Of a DNA stretch of 64,000 nt, positions 1 to 8,498 are shown one piece after another. The position numbers were made by a program, and so were the translations under genes. Positions within the stretch are counted from its first letter, which is position 1. Each line of letters starts with the position of its first letter. Source of the DNA: Fuerstiella sp041398845 (lineage in GTDB: Bacteria; Planctomycetota; Planctomycetia; Planctomycetales; Planctomycetaceae); assembly GCA_041398845.1 (NCBI GenBank), contig JAWKTZ010000011.1, positions 368,394 through 432,393 of the forward strand, in the 5' to 3' direction. The notes under the pieces are model-generated. The model worked only from the letters and a program-made list of their open reading frames with translations. It had not been told where the DNA came from and did no database searches.

Positions 1-342
1 CCCGCCGCATCGTCCGACACAATCCATACCGCCCTGTCAACGCGTTGGAACAAATAATCTTCCCCGGTTCTGACCAAAGTTTCGCATTCCGACCTGGGTG
101 CCGGAATCTCACGAGAAAGCGGGTGATCAGCCGGGTCGGGGCGCTGGAGTGTTCGGCCGTCACAACTGGACGAGGTCGTGGTCAATGGCATCCAATGCGG
201 TGCTGAAAGGCGTTCGAGGTGTCCGTTGAATGGGTGACCTCAGGATCTCGATCTGAAAACAGAACGGAAACGCACACAGCAGGGAGTTGATGTCATTGAA
301 CGCCCTGCTGGGGTGTGGTCCGGATGCTGACTTCCGCACACC
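1..342. other. Gene-free left edge
   Basis: I see no convincing coding region here in either direction. Stop codons are frequent in all frames and no reading frame resembles a known family. The stretch lies downstream of the minus-strand small gene that ends at 343, so it may hold its terminator, but I found no clear hairpin followed by a T run. Confidence 0.5.
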
Positions 343-663
343 CTACTGAGTCAGCTTCTGGTTCATTTCTTCTGTCAGCTCGACATACGGAAACGGCTCA
401 AGCACGGACTCAGCGAACTTCAGAGCACCTTCCAGAGTGTCGATTGATCCGATCGAACCACCGTGATCGATGATGGAATTCCACTGATTGGGGGTCGCCA
501 GAAGATCGCCCGGAAATCCATCGTCGTTCAGATCGGGGCTGACCGGGATGGTGTCAATAGTGCCGCTTTCGTCCCAAATCCCGCTGTGCAGAGTCGCTGT
601 GAACCCTCCGACGCGAGGTCGGCGGCGGTGTGAGACTTCTGCGGAAACAGCATTCAATGTCAT
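343..663 (-). CDS. Hypothetical protein with DxNxDG-like segment
   Basis: This 106-residue frame starts at an ATG and ends within the gene-poor left edge. A central stretch (about residues 40-70) contains DLNDDGFPGDLL, which resembles the calcium-loop segments common in planctomycete secreted proteins, followed by a predicted helix. There is no signal peptide and no catalytic motif. The resemblance to the tail of larger secreted proteins, together with the truncated esterase nearby, suggests it may be a remnant of a longer gene rather than an intact one. No function can be assigned. Whether it is expressed is uncertain. Confidence 0.4.
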   Translation of the reverse strand: MTLNAVSAEVSHRRRPRVGGFTATLHSGIWDESGTIDTIPVSPDLNDDGFPGDLLATPNQWNSIIDHGGSIGSIDTLEGALKFAESVLEPFPYVELTEEMNQKLTQ

Positions 664-830
664 CGACGGTGTCTGTTCGATGGACGTTCGTCATGCGGTG
701 GCGTTAAGATTCTGACGAAAGTCTGCAGGCAGACGTGGGTGGTGGGTGACTCCCGTACGAACGATCGCTTCGTGTCGCCTTCCGGAAAACTGACGACAGA
801 CGTTTGACGCATTCCTGAGTGAGCAGCCCA

Positions 831-1385
831 ATGGCCATTCGCTTCTCTTGTAAATCGTGTGACAGGACATTTCGGGTTGATGATTCCAAAGCAGGCAAGG
901 CGGTCAAGTGCCCGACCTGCCAGACGGTGCTGCGGGTTCCCATGCCACGCTCTTTCCGACCAAAAGCCAAACCGCGGCAGGATGTCGACAGTTCGTGGGA
1001 CCATTCGTTCGGCGATGTCCAGGGCGGCACCAGTCACAGCAGTCAGCCCGCTCTGCCGCCGAGGCGCCGCCGAAAGAATGAGACGGTGCCGAAGTCTGGC
1101 AAGGCAACGAAAGGTCCGAAACGTTCGGCCAGCGGGCAGCGTGCGAGCAGCAGTGCCGAAACACCGCCATGGGCGTACGTTTTCATGGTCGCCTGCGTGT
1201 GCATCATGATTCCCACGCGCGGCGGCGCGATCTGGGGAGCACTGGGCGGCGCCGTCGGCGGCATCTGCGTCAAGGTTGCTCAGTCAACAGACCTGCCCGT
1301 GAGTGCGAGAATCAGCATCTGCACGGTCATCACAGGAGTCTTGTGGGGCATGATCATCGGACTGGTCAACGCCGTCGCCGGCTGA
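831..1385 (+). CDS. Zinc-ribbon membrane protein
   Basis: The 184-residue product begins with a zinc ribbon of the kind frequent in planctomycetes: CKSC at residues 7-10 and CPTC at 27-30, giving two CxxC knuckles spaced about 17 residues apart. A basic, low-complexity linker (about residues 35-110) follows, then two hydrophobic segments near the C terminus (about 115-135 and 155-180) that are Gly/Ala rich and probably membrane spanning. The ATG at 831 gives the start MAIRF directly before the ribbon; an in-frame GTG at 819 would add four residues. It stands alone, so context gives no role. Such ribbons may bind zinc for protein or nucleic-acid contacts; the actual function is unknown. Confidence 0.7.
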   Translation: MAIRFSCKSCDRTFRVDDSKAGKAVKCPTCQTVLRVPMPRSFRPKAKPRQDVDSSWDHSFGDVQGGTSHSSQPALPPRRRRKNETVPKSGKATKGPKRSASGQRASSSAETPPWAYVFMVACVCIMIPTRGGAIWGALGGAVGGICVKVAQSTDLPVSARISICTVITGVLWGMIIGLVNAVAG

Positions 1386-1681
1386 TGCAGACAGACCGAC
1401 CATTCAACGTCACCCGGAATCGTTCCCGTCGCCGGAACGCAAAAAGGTGTCAGCGAACCGTTTATTTAAGTTTCGGCCTTCCTTGTGGACGAGTCGCAGA
1501 ACGAAAAAGGCGGCAAGAACGAAAAACCAGGGGACGCAGCACAATAACTGGACGCCAACGAAACAATGAGCGGCGTTCCATTATCTGATTCATCTCACGT
1601 ATTAGCTCAAAGCTCAAAAACACAGACCAAAACGATTCGCCCGGTTTCCACCGATATCGGGTGAAACACAGCATCTGCGGG
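1386..1681. other. Gene-free spacer
   Basis: About 300 bases between the zinc-ribbon gene and the 3' end of the broken esterase. Short frames run through it on both strands but none has a recognisable protein, and the longer one (to 1911 on the minus strand) only overlaps the esterase fragment in another frame. I see no RNA gene or strong hairpin. Confidence 0.5.
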
Positions 1682-2110
1682 CTACAGCGAATCTGTCGGT
1701 TTCCGCACATACCCCTTCCAGACCCACACAATGGCGTGCGGGAGGAACTGGACTTCTGCCTTGCGAACACTGTGGCCCGAATTCTGGCAGAACAGGTATT
1801 GATAGTCGTAGCACTTTGCCTGCAACACCTTCGCCATGCGGTTGTTGGCTTCCACCCAGTCGTGCATGTCGTCACGCATGACGTTGGGGTTGAAGTTGTC
1901 GCGGTCGCCAACGGCCAGAAAAATCCGCTGCGGCTTCCCGGGACTTTCCGGAATCAGTCTGGCATGAAAGTCCCATGCTCCGCCGGTCGTCTCGGGATTG
2001 AACGGCCATTGCTGGTTCACAAAAACGCCGGACGTGGTCAACACCCGGTGATAAAGATCGGTGCGATACCAAGCCATGATCAGCGCGGCAGAATAAGAAC
2101 AGTCATCCAC
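1682..2110 (-). pseudogene. 5'-truncated esterase (alpha/beta hydrolase) remnant
   Basis: The 142-residue frame matches the C-terminal half of the secreted esterase family (enterochelin-esterase/esterase D-like). After an odd first few residues it reads AWYRTDLYHRVLTTSGVF, then a strand with the acidic triad position (VGDRDN) and the late histidine (NSGHSV). The nucleophile elbow GxSxGG that should precede AWYR is absent, and an in-frame TAA at 2114-2116 closes the frame upstream, so the N-terminal half and the catalytic serine are gone. No matching N-terminal half lies in the following 190 bases. This is best read as a decayed gene. A complete small protein starting at the GTG at 2110 is possible but would have no catalytic serine. 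Confidence 0.65.
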
Positions 2111-2298
2111 TGCTTAGACATAAAACATCCTCGATGATTCGGCTTTGGGAAAATGGTCCATTCGTGTCGTATTCAGAGTGGGGAACAGTGACGACACGAG
2201 TTACCACGTGGAGTATCGCGTCATGGTAACAATTCGGCGCTGCGCCGACACGGAATGACTGAAGACGAGCGGCGCGTCAATGGTTTTCGAAGAGTCTT

Positions 2299-3033
2299 TC
2301 ACCGCATTTCACACAGTGGGCATGCTTTCTGAGGACTCTGTGCCGTCGCATTCGTGGCGAAGGCAATGCCGCGACCGATGGTCAGGACGCCTGTGAGGAT
2401 CACGCAGACGGCGGCGAGCTTCATCAATCGTTGTCTGAGTCGCAGGGAGGCCATCGTCAGTCCGGCTCCCGTGACCAGCATCACCGGCACCGTTCCCATT
2501 CCAAACGCCAGCATCAGCAGCGGACCTTTCCAGACACTGGCGCTGGCGGCGGCCAGCGCCAGAAACGAATACACCAGGCCACACGGAAGGAAACCGGTCA
2601 GAATTCCGGCGATGAAAACACCGGTCTTTGATCCGCCACGCAGGAACTTTCCAAAGATTGATGCAGTCAGGCATCCGGCATGACTGCCGCTGACCTTCCG
2701 GCGGAACCAGCCGGCCGACAGCATTCCCTGAAAGACAAGCAGGAGTCCCGCCAAGACGGCGAACCCTGCCTGCAGGCTGACAACGCTGGTCTGAGACGTC
2801 AGGAACTGAGACCGACTTAAACGAACTCCTGCGAATCCGGCAACCATTCCGAGAAACGTATAGGTGAACGTGCGGCCCAGGCTCCACAACACCTGTCGTG
2901 TCAGCGCACTGGAAATAGTGCTGGTTCCCATATTCATCATGGCCGAGATGGCTCCACACATGCCGATGCAGTGCGCGGACCCCAACACACCGCTGATGAA
3001 AATGAGTGGAAGTTCGTAGAATAAAGCGTTCAT
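2299..3033 (-). CDS. TauE/SafE-like (UreH-type) membrane protein of the cbb3 cluster
   Basis: A 244-residue polytopic membrane protein with about six hydrophobic segments. It carries GSAHCIGMCG near the N terminus and LTGFLPCGLVYSFLA in the middle, the paired Cys/Pro-rich helices typical of the sulfite exporter TauE/SafE-like proteins found beside ccoI in many bacteria. The ATG at 3033 overlaps the end of ccoI in an ATGA, so translation is probably coupled. The reading frame stays open to 3255, but that extension lies inside ccoI and lacks character. Its likely role is in copper handling or assembly of the cbb3 oxidase, inferred from position. The C terminus ends with CPLCEMR, a CxxC that may bind metal. 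Confidence 0.8.
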   Translation of the reverse strand: MNALFYELPLIFISGVLGSAHCIGMCGAISAMMNMGTSTISSALTRQVLWSLGRTFTYTFLGMVAGFAGVRLSRSQFLTSQTSVVSLQAGFAVLAGLLLVFQGMLSAGWFRRKVSGSHAGCLTASIFGKFLRGGSKTGVFIAGILTGFLPCGLVYSFLALAAASASVWKGPLLMLAFGMGTVPVMLVTGAGLTMASLRLRQRLMKLAAVCVILTGVLTIGRGIAFATNATAQSPQKACPLCEMR

Positions 3034-5408
3034 GTGTCTCGCAGGAGTCTCAGCGAATTGGAAATCACCAGCAGACTGCTGGCGATCATCAGCCCCGCTG
3101 CAATCGCCGGGTTCAGAATTCCGGTTGCCGCAAGGCCAACACCGACCGCATTGTATCCAAATGCCCAGAACAGATTCTGTCGAATCACTGCCTGTGTTCT
3201 TCTGGCCAGATCGATTGCCCAGGGAATGCGTGTGAGGTCGTTGCTCAGCAGGCACACCTGGGCTGAGTCGCGGGACACGTCAGCTCCGCAACCCATCGCA
3301 ATGCCGACGTCACTGGCTGCCAGAGCCGGAGCGTCATTGATTCCGTCACCAACCATCACGGTGGTACCATGCTGGCGGCGAACCTCAGCAACTCTCAGAA
3401 CTTTCTGTTCCGGGTTCAGACTGCATTCGATGTTGAGCGAGGGAACCTTTAGCTGGTCTCGCAGAAACTGCCCCTTGGACGGTCGATCACCGGACAGCAC
3501 ATGCAGCGCCTCCGTCTGCTGTGCAATCTGCGTCAATGCCTGTTGAGCTTCCGGACGCAGAGATTCTGCAATCAGAAACCCAACCACGGGAACCCGGTCG
3601 ATGGACAGCAACACAATGGATGCCGCCTGCTGATCGGCCGCCATCCGCAGGCGATCCAGTTGAACTCGCAGCGACAGCGGCACGGCTGCCCGGCACGAAA
3701 CGCACAAATTCGGAACGCTGCCTTCAGACTGCATTTCCGCTCGATGCACGCTGCAGCACGAGAACTCAACGCTGCCCAGTCGCACCAGCCGTCCATCCTG
3801 TTGATTGGCTTCGACTCCGCCACCCGAGACGGTGCGCAACGAATGCAGAAACGGTGTCGGACACTGTTCACCGCTGATGTTCATTGGGTTTGAAGGAGCG
3901 AGGGTCAGGATTGACGGTTGTGATGTCGGTTCGAGTTCCCTCAACTTTGTCACTGTGTCGGCACTGACTCTGTCGAAATCGGACCTGCCATCGACATCCT
4001 GTTGCGGGGAAGGACCGGAACCGGAGACCTCATTTCGGTCCCAATAGGCCGCGACCGCTTTGGAAAACGGGTGCGATGATGAACGAGCGAGGTGTCGGGC
4101 CAGCAACAGCACTTCGTCCGCATCAACATCACCGAGAAATGCTTTCTGGCACACATGAGGTGTGCCTGTTGTCAGTGTTCCGGTCTTGTCCATGCACACC
4201 GCTTTGACTGATGCCAGTCGTTCCACGGCTTCGCCACTGCGGAACAGCACCTGGTGTCGGACGGCGGTGCTGAGTGCCGTCCAGACGGCCAGCGGAGTTG
4301 CCAGTCCCAGCGCACACGGGCAGGCAATTAACAGCACCGACATCATCGTCTGAATGGCGATGCCTGCTCCCGCCGACCAGTGCCACAGCAAAGTCGCGCC
4401 GGCGATCACGCCGATAACCGGAAAGAACCATGAGGCGACTTTGTCTGCCAGACGCTGGTAATACCCACGTGCTGTTCGAGCTTCCTGCAGCACATGCAGC
4501 AGTCGCCCGAACGATCCTTCGCGAAACCGCGATGTGACTCGCACGCGAAGATCACCGTCCAGATTGATGGTGCCCGCCAGCACGCTGTCTCCCTCGGTTT
4601 TGGCCACGGGAACGCTTTCGCCGGTAAAGACCTGCTCGTCCACCGTCGTTGTGCCGCAGGTGATGGCGGCGTCTGTGGGAAACCGTTCTCCGGCGCGGAT
4701 TCGCAGTTCGTCGTCGATGGCGATGCTCGTGGCCGGAACCTGTTGCTCACAGTCGGCAATTCGCGTGACGGTTTCCGGCAACAGGGTCAGCAGCTTATCC
4801 AGAGCTTCCGTGGCTTTCTGTTTACCGGCCGCTTCGATCCAGCGTCCCAGAGTAATCATCACCAGAACGGTGGCACCAACTTCGAAGTAGATCGTTCCGG
4901 ATCCCGTCACGACATTGACCACTGACGTCACGTAGGCGGCAATCACAGCCAGGCCGATCAGGAGGTCGGTCGAATAAACTCGCTGCCGCCAACTGTCAGC
5001 GGCGGACAGCAGCAATGGAACTCCCAGCAGCAGCAGGACCGGCAGCGCCAGCAGCATGCTGAGCCATCGAAAGACTTCAAACAGCTTCAACCGGAACGGG
5101 TCGGGATCCACATCGTAGACGTCCAGTGACCACATGGTCATCGTGAACGCCATCAGGTTCATTGTGAAGAAAATCGCCAGGCCCAGTCGAATGACGGTCC
5201 AGCGAATGGCTCCTTCAGTTCCCTGTTCCTGGACAACGGCATGAGCAAACCGGCACCCGTAACAGCAGTATTGCGGTGTTTCTGGATCTGGCGAGCGAAC
5301 TCCCGACCGTGACGCACTGACGGGAAGACCGCAGTACGTACATTGCCCTGCGATCGGCGCACCGAGCGACGAGCCGTCAGCCGTTTCAGGTTGCTCGGCA
5401 GTGCTCAT
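3030..5408 (-). CDS. ccoI: Copper-type P1B ATPase CcoI/FixI
   Basis: This 792-residue protein is a heavy-metal P-type ATPase that should move copper across the inner membrane for maturation of the cbb3 oxidase encoded just upstream. An N-terminal Cys-rich segment (C23, C26, C48, C49, C52) matches the FixI-type metal-binding head. It is followed directly by membrane helices, with no GMxCxxC heavy-metal-associated domain recognisable. Core motifs are all present: TGES, the CPC ion motif in ACPCALGLATP, DKTGTLT with the phosphorylated Asp near residue 404, SSHP and GDGINDAPAL. The nucleotide-binding region carries an unusual stretch (about residues 455-570) with CC and CVSC pairs. The gene is separated from the 64-residue subunit by about 110 bases and overlaps the TauE-like gene by 4. 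Confidence 0.93.
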   Translation of the reverse strand: MSTAEQPETADGSSLGAPIAGQCTYCGLPVSASRSGVRSPDPETPQYCCYGCRFAHAVVQEQGTEGAIRWTVIRLGLAIFFTMNLMAFTMTMWSLDVYDVDPDPFRLKLFEVFRWLSMLLALPVLLLLGVPLLLSAADSWRQRVYSTDLLIGLAVIAAYVTSVVNVVTGSGTIYFEVGATVLVMITLGRWIEAAGKQKATEALDKLLTLLPETVTRIADCEQQVPATSIAIDDELRIRAGERFPTDAAITCGTTTVDEQVFTGESVPVAKTEGDSVLAGTINLDGDLRVRVTSRFREGSFGRLLHVLQEARTARGYYQRLADKVASWFFPVIGVIAGATLLWHWSAGAGIAIQTMMSVLLIACPCALGLATPLAVWTALSTAVRHQVLFRSGEAVERLASVKAVCMDKTGTLTTGTPHVCQKAFLGDVDADEVLLLARHLARSSSHPFSKAVAAYWDRNEVSGSGPSPQQDVDGRSDFDRVSADTVTKLRELEPTSQPSILTLAPSNPMNISGEQCPTPFLHSLRTVSGGGVEANQQDGRLVRLGSVEFSCCSVHRAEMQSEGSVPNLCVSCRAAVPLSLRVQLDRLRMAADQQAASIVLLSIDRVPVVGFLIAESLRPEAQQALTQIAQQTEALHVLSGDRPSKGQFLRDQLKVPSLNIECSLNPEQKVLRVAEVRRQHGTTVMVGDGINDAPALAASDVGIAMGCGADVSRDSAQVCLLSNDLTRIPWAIDLARRTQAVIRQNLFWAFGYNAVGVGLAATGILNPAIAAGLMIASSLLVISNSLRLLRDT

Positions 5409-5519
5409 GAGTACTCACATGGCTCGCTCTTTGGGAGTCCGGAGGCGATTCACCGCAGTTCCTGCTGCGCTCCAAGGGAGCAGGCCGCTATTTCAGATGG
5501 ACTCTGAGCGAATCCGGGG

Positions 5520-5714
5520 CTAGGGAGGAGAAATCAGTTCGACCTGCATCGCCGGAAAGAAGTACGTGATGATGTAATAAACCGTGAAGATCCAGAACCC
5601 GATCCAGATGGCTCGAACATACCACGGGATCACGTTGCCGCGATAGTGGTGAAACGTATGTTCCGTCTCCGGATCCGGTTGTTCGACGGTCTCGCTGTTG
5701 GTGATTTCAATCAT
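5520..5714 (-). CDS. CcoP N-terminal-domain-like small membrane protein
   Basis: A 64-residue protein with a single hydrophobic helix (about residues 35-57). The segment HHYRGNVIPWYVRAIWIGFW closely resembles the membrane-anchor domain at the N terminus of CcoP/FixP. Here it stands alone, without cytochrome c domains. It lies 6 bases after the preceding small membrane gene and between ccoO and ccoI, the usual place of ccoP. I infer that it is the anchor half of a split CcoP, with the heme-carrying half supplied by the di-heme cytochrome c gene upstream in the same cluster. It could alternatively be a structural subunit similar to CcoQ. Confidence 0.72.
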   Translation of the reverse strand: MIEITNSETVEQPDPETEHTFHHYRGNVIPWYVRAIWIGFWIFTVYYIITYFFPAMQVELISPP

Positions 5715-5720
5715 GAGGAC

Positions 5721-6035
5721 CTATTTCTTATCCAGCAGTTTTTCGTTATCCAGCATGTGGTACTTGGGCTTCTCAAGGTCGTTGAACATGCCGTTCATGG
5801 CGGCCCACAGCAACATAAAGAAGAAGCCCGCACTGGCCAGCAGATAGTTGACAACCGGAGTGATTGCGAAGCCGCCGTCGGATTCACCCTGAGTCAGATG
5901 AATCAGTTCCATGAACTTCATCACAAACGCCAGCATGCTGGGAATCAGGATCAGCACGGCAAAAATGATCGTCACGACCCAGGCCAGAGTTGCCCCTTTG
6001 CGGTCCGGGCTCTGGCGTTTTACTGTCTTCTGCAT
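5721..6035 (-). CDS. Small membrane protein in ccoQ position
   Basis: This 104-residue protein has two hydrophobic helices (about residues 16-45 and 58-80) and charged ends. It starts at the ATG at 6035, one base after the ccoO stop; a longer frame up to 6083 would run into ccoO and is unlikely. It sits exactly where ccoQ is found in canonical ccoNOQP operons but is longer than usual CcoQ and I recognise no specific motif. Probably an accessory subunit of the cbb3 oxidase or an assembly partner, by position only. Confidence 0.72.
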   Translation of the reverse strand: MQKTVKRQSPDRKGATLAWVVTIIFAVLILIPSMLAFVMKFMELIHLTQGESDGGFAITPVVNYLLASAGFFFMLLWAAMNGMFNDLEKPKYHMLDNEKLLDKK

Positions 6036-6036
6036 G

Positions 6037-6729
6037 TTAGTTTGCTTCCTCTTCGTTGACCGGCCGTTCCATTGATTCGACATAATCCTCGTAATACGGG
6101 TACGTTTCGTGCCATGAACCCAGCCACTGCACGTACGTCATGATGGCCAGACCTTTGGCATTGGGTTTGTCCGGCGAACCGTCGAAGAACCATGGATACT
6201 CCGGCATCGGAGACCCCTGCGACAATGTCAACGGTCGATAAAAGTGAACGGCATGCCAGTCATTGCTGCGACGTCCCCCTTCGCGACACAGGTCGGGACC
6301 GACTCGACGCGTCCCGAACATGACCGGGCGATTCAGTTCGTTCTGATATTCCCATGAACGCGAGACCGGCCCCCAGCGCTGATCTTCGTTGGACACCGGA
6401 CGAATAAACTGGCTGTGGCAGTGCCAGCAGCCTTCGCCCACATAAATCTTGTGCCCATAGCGCAGTGCTTCGGCACACTTTTCGTTCCACCAGTCGTCGT
6501 GTTCTGCTTCGCCTCCCGGTGGTTCACCGTAGACGGCGTTGAATGATTCCGGGTAGCGGCGAGCAAGGTCTTCAAACTGATACCGCAAATTGCTGTTGAC
6601 CAGTTCCGGAACCGTCTGTTCCGGAATATTGTCATACATCAATGCCGGAACAACGGCGTTTGAAACGAACGCCAGCAGGAAGAAGCCGATGCCAGCGATA
6701 AACAGAATGCCGGATTTACTTTCGAACAT
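6037..6729 (-). CDS. ccoO: cbb3-type cytochrome c oxidase subunit II (mono-heme)
   Basis: The 230-residue product is CcoO/FixO, the membrane-anchored mono-heme cytochrome c subunit that passes electrons to CcoN. An N-terminal anchor helix (about residues 7-30) is followed by a periplasmic domain with the heme c site CWHCH at residues 101-105 in the family-typical context GCWHCHSQFIRP. The segment GPDLCREGGRRSNDWH and the SPMPEYPW loop, which should supply the axial methionine, are also characteristic. Length fits the family. The gene begins 83 bases downstream of ccoN and is followed within one base by the next small membrane gene. Confidence 0.95.
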   Translation of the reverse strand: MFESKSGILFIAGIGFFLLAFVSNAVVPALMYDNIPEQTVPELVNSNLRYQFEDLARRYPESFNAVYGEPPGGEAEHDDWWNEKCAEALRYGHKIYVGEGCWHCHSQFIRPVSNEDQRWGPVSRSWEYQNELNRPVMFGTRRVGPDLCREGGRRSNDWHAVHFYRPLTLSQGSPMPEYPWFFDGSPDKPNAKGLAIMTYVQWLGSWHETYPYYEDYVESMERPVNEEEAN

Positions 6730-6812
6730 GATCGGGAGTTTTCAGTGTTCTGATTGGAGAATTGATATTGGAATGGCGGCTGAGCACGCAAATGGACTCA
6801 GACAGGTTTTCG

Positions 6813-8249
6813 CTATGCAAGAACTGTTTCGCCGTCACCGGACTGCTCCGGCACACTGGTCCATGTCTTGTAGATGTTCCAGACGAACACCATGATTCCG
6901 GCAAACATGCACAATCCCGCCAGTACTCGAATGCCCCAGAACGGATGAGAGATTTCCGTTGAGGCATCCCAGGGTTCCAGGGCGGCCCATGACCAGCCCT
7001 GAAACAGTCCCAGCAGCGTCAGGTCGCTGGCCATAATTGCGATCCCGATGGTACTCATCCAGTAATGCCATTCGCAGGCTTTGATGCTGTACCAGCCGCG
7101 ATTCAGCAGGCGCGGAAACAGATAGGTCATCATGCCCATGATCCACATGCTGAAGACGCCGAACATCACCAGATGCGCGTGCCCGACAACCCAGTCGCTG
7201 AAGTGAATCACTTTCTGGAACGTCAGAGTGACCTGGAAGGCACACTGAAAGCATGTCAGGAAATAGGCCACCATTCCGGTGTAGAACCAGCGGAGCGGCA
7301 GGTTGGTCTTGATCACACTTCCCTGGCCCCAGATGGTGCCGAAAAAGTTGATGACAACTGTGGTCACCACCAGTTCAACAGCGATCGTCGAGACAACAGC
7401 TCCGTACTGCAGGAACATGGGAATCGGCGTGTAGAGAAAGTGATGAATCCCCTGCAGAGGATAGAAAAATGCCAGTCCCCAGAAACCCACCAGTGACAGA
7501 CCGTGGCTCCAGATGGGTTTCTTCAGCAGGATTGGCACAAAGTAGTACATCATACCCCAGCCCAGAGGAGTCACAAACAGTCCGACAAGGTCATGAATAA
7601 ACAGACCTCCGACGGCACCGGCACTGGTTCCCGTCACGAAGTATTCCGGCACAAAGTTGCCCATGGCATAGGTCAGAAACGTCCAGACAAACATCGCCAT
7701 GAAATACCACAAAGTGACATAGATCGGCCCCTTCATGCGAGCAATCGGCGGCATGAAGTTGACGGCCAGCAGCAGCAGACCCAATTGAGCAAACGGGTCA
7801 ACCCAGACCGGCGTTTCCCCCCATTCCAGGCCCTGAGCTTCTCCGAACAGCAGGCCCACGGCCGTTGCCAGAACAACTGCCTGCCACGCAATGTAGATCA
7901 CCCATGACAGTCGCTTGTCCAGAACCGGCTGCAGAGTTAATCGGGGCACAATCCAGTGCAGTGCTCCCAGAAACCCGTTGGCCAGAAAGCCATAGGCAAT
8001 GGCGTTGGTGTGCAGCATTCGCCAGCGACCGGGTGAAAAGAATTCGATTCCGCTCAGCGGATTATGGCGAATCAACTGAAACGCCATCAGAATCCCGGCC
8101 AGCATGGAAATCGTCATGAAGGTGAGTGCTGTGACAAAATACAGCTTCACCAGAGTCTCATCGACGAGATTCTCATGAGTCGCCGTCAGCACGGGCAGGG
8201 TTTCTTCTGCGGTGGCGACCGATTCGTTTGAGTTTGAAGCTTCAGACAT
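6813..8249 (-). CDS. ccoN: cbb3-type cytochrome c oxidase subunit I
   Basis: CcoN is the catalytic heme-copper subunit that reduces oxygen to water and pumps protons across the inner membrane. The 478 residues form about twelve hydrophobic helices. Conserved histidines for low-spin heme, high-spin heme and CuB can be recognised in the family contexts LHWIVPRL, IHDLVGLFVTPLGWGMMYYF, PLQGIHHFLYTPIP and VVGHAHLVMFGV. The N-terminal 25 residues are hydrophilic and precede the first helix. The 248 bases upstream contain two hairpins and separate ccoN from the next gene of the cluster, so ccoN may have its own promoter. Confidence 0.95.
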   Translation of the reverse strand: MSEASNSNESVATAEETLPVLTATHENLVDETLVKLYFVTALTFMTISMLAGILMAFQLIRHNPLSGIEFFSPGRWRMLHTNAIAYGFLANGFLGALHWIVPRLTLQPVLDKRLSWVIYIAWQAVVLATAVGLLFGEAQGLEWGETPVWVDPFAQLGLLLLAVNFMPPIARMKGPIYVTLWYFMAMFVWTFLTYAMGNFVPEYFVTGTSAGAVGGLFIHDLVGLFVTPLGWGMMYYFVPILLKKPIWSHGLSLVGFWGLAFFYPLQGIHHFLYTPIPMFLQYGAVVSTIAVELVVTTVVINFFGTIWGQGSVIKTNLPLRWFYTGMVAYFLTCFQCAFQVTLTFQKVIHFSDWVVGHAHLVMFGVFSMWIMGMMTYLFPRLLNRGWYSIKACEWHYWMSTIGIAIMASDLTLLGLFQGWSWAALEPWDASTEISHPFWGIRVLAGLCMFAGIMVFVWNIYKTWTSVPEQSGDGETVLA

Positions 8250-8329
8250 TGTTTATCTTCAGGTCCCGGGATGCCCCGGCGGGCGGTGGTGTAGTGAGAT
8301 GGTCATTCCGGTCGACGCGATTCGAAGGT

Positions 8330-8399
8330 GTGCCACTGACTTCGCCAGTGTGTTTCTTTTTCGAACTCGGCGAGATCGCACTGGCGGAGCCAGTGGTAC
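8330..8399. repeat. Palindromic intergenic repeat upstream of ccoN
   Basis: Two 21-base arms (8330-8350 and 8379-8399) are inverted copies matching at about 18 of 21 positions. Each arm is itself partly self-complementary around the core CACTGGCxxxGCCAGTG. The whole unit could fold into a long hairpin or two small ones. It lies in the leader between the 226-residue membrane protein gene and ccoN. I have only this one copy in the window, so calling it a dispersed repeat is inference from its form. Confidence 0.6.
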
Positions 8400-8408
8400 T
8401 CACCGGAT

Positions 8409-8428
8409 GCGTGTGTTTTCACACACGC
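8409..8428. terminator. Perfect 8-bp hairpin, possible terminator or attenuator
   Basis: GCGTGTGT and ACACACGC form an 8-base-pair stem around a four-base TTTC loop. It sits 10 bases beyond the larger palindrome and about 70 bases after the stop codon of the upstream minus-strand gene. No clear U run follows on the minus strand, so intrinsic termination would be weak; it may instead stabilise an RNA end between the two transcripts. Confidence 0.4.
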
Positions 8429-8498
8429 TGAACTGAATACTGTGTTTGATGCGGTTCATAAAACTGGTAGCTCATCACCGTGGCTGACATGGAAATCG

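Noticed and set aside
1661..2137. Plus-strand open frame of about 158 residues
   Set aside because: It is antisense to the esterase remnant, which has clear family similarity, while this frame has none.
3034..3255. Longer start for the TauE/SafE-like gene
   Set aside because: The extension lies wholly inside ccoI and has no membrane or signal character; the ATGA overlap at 3030-3033 is a better start.
8446..8459. Possible FNR/ANR box TTGATnnnnTTCAT upstream of ccoN
   Set aside because: The second half-site differs from ATCAA at two of five positions and lies about 200 bases from the gene start; too weak to report.
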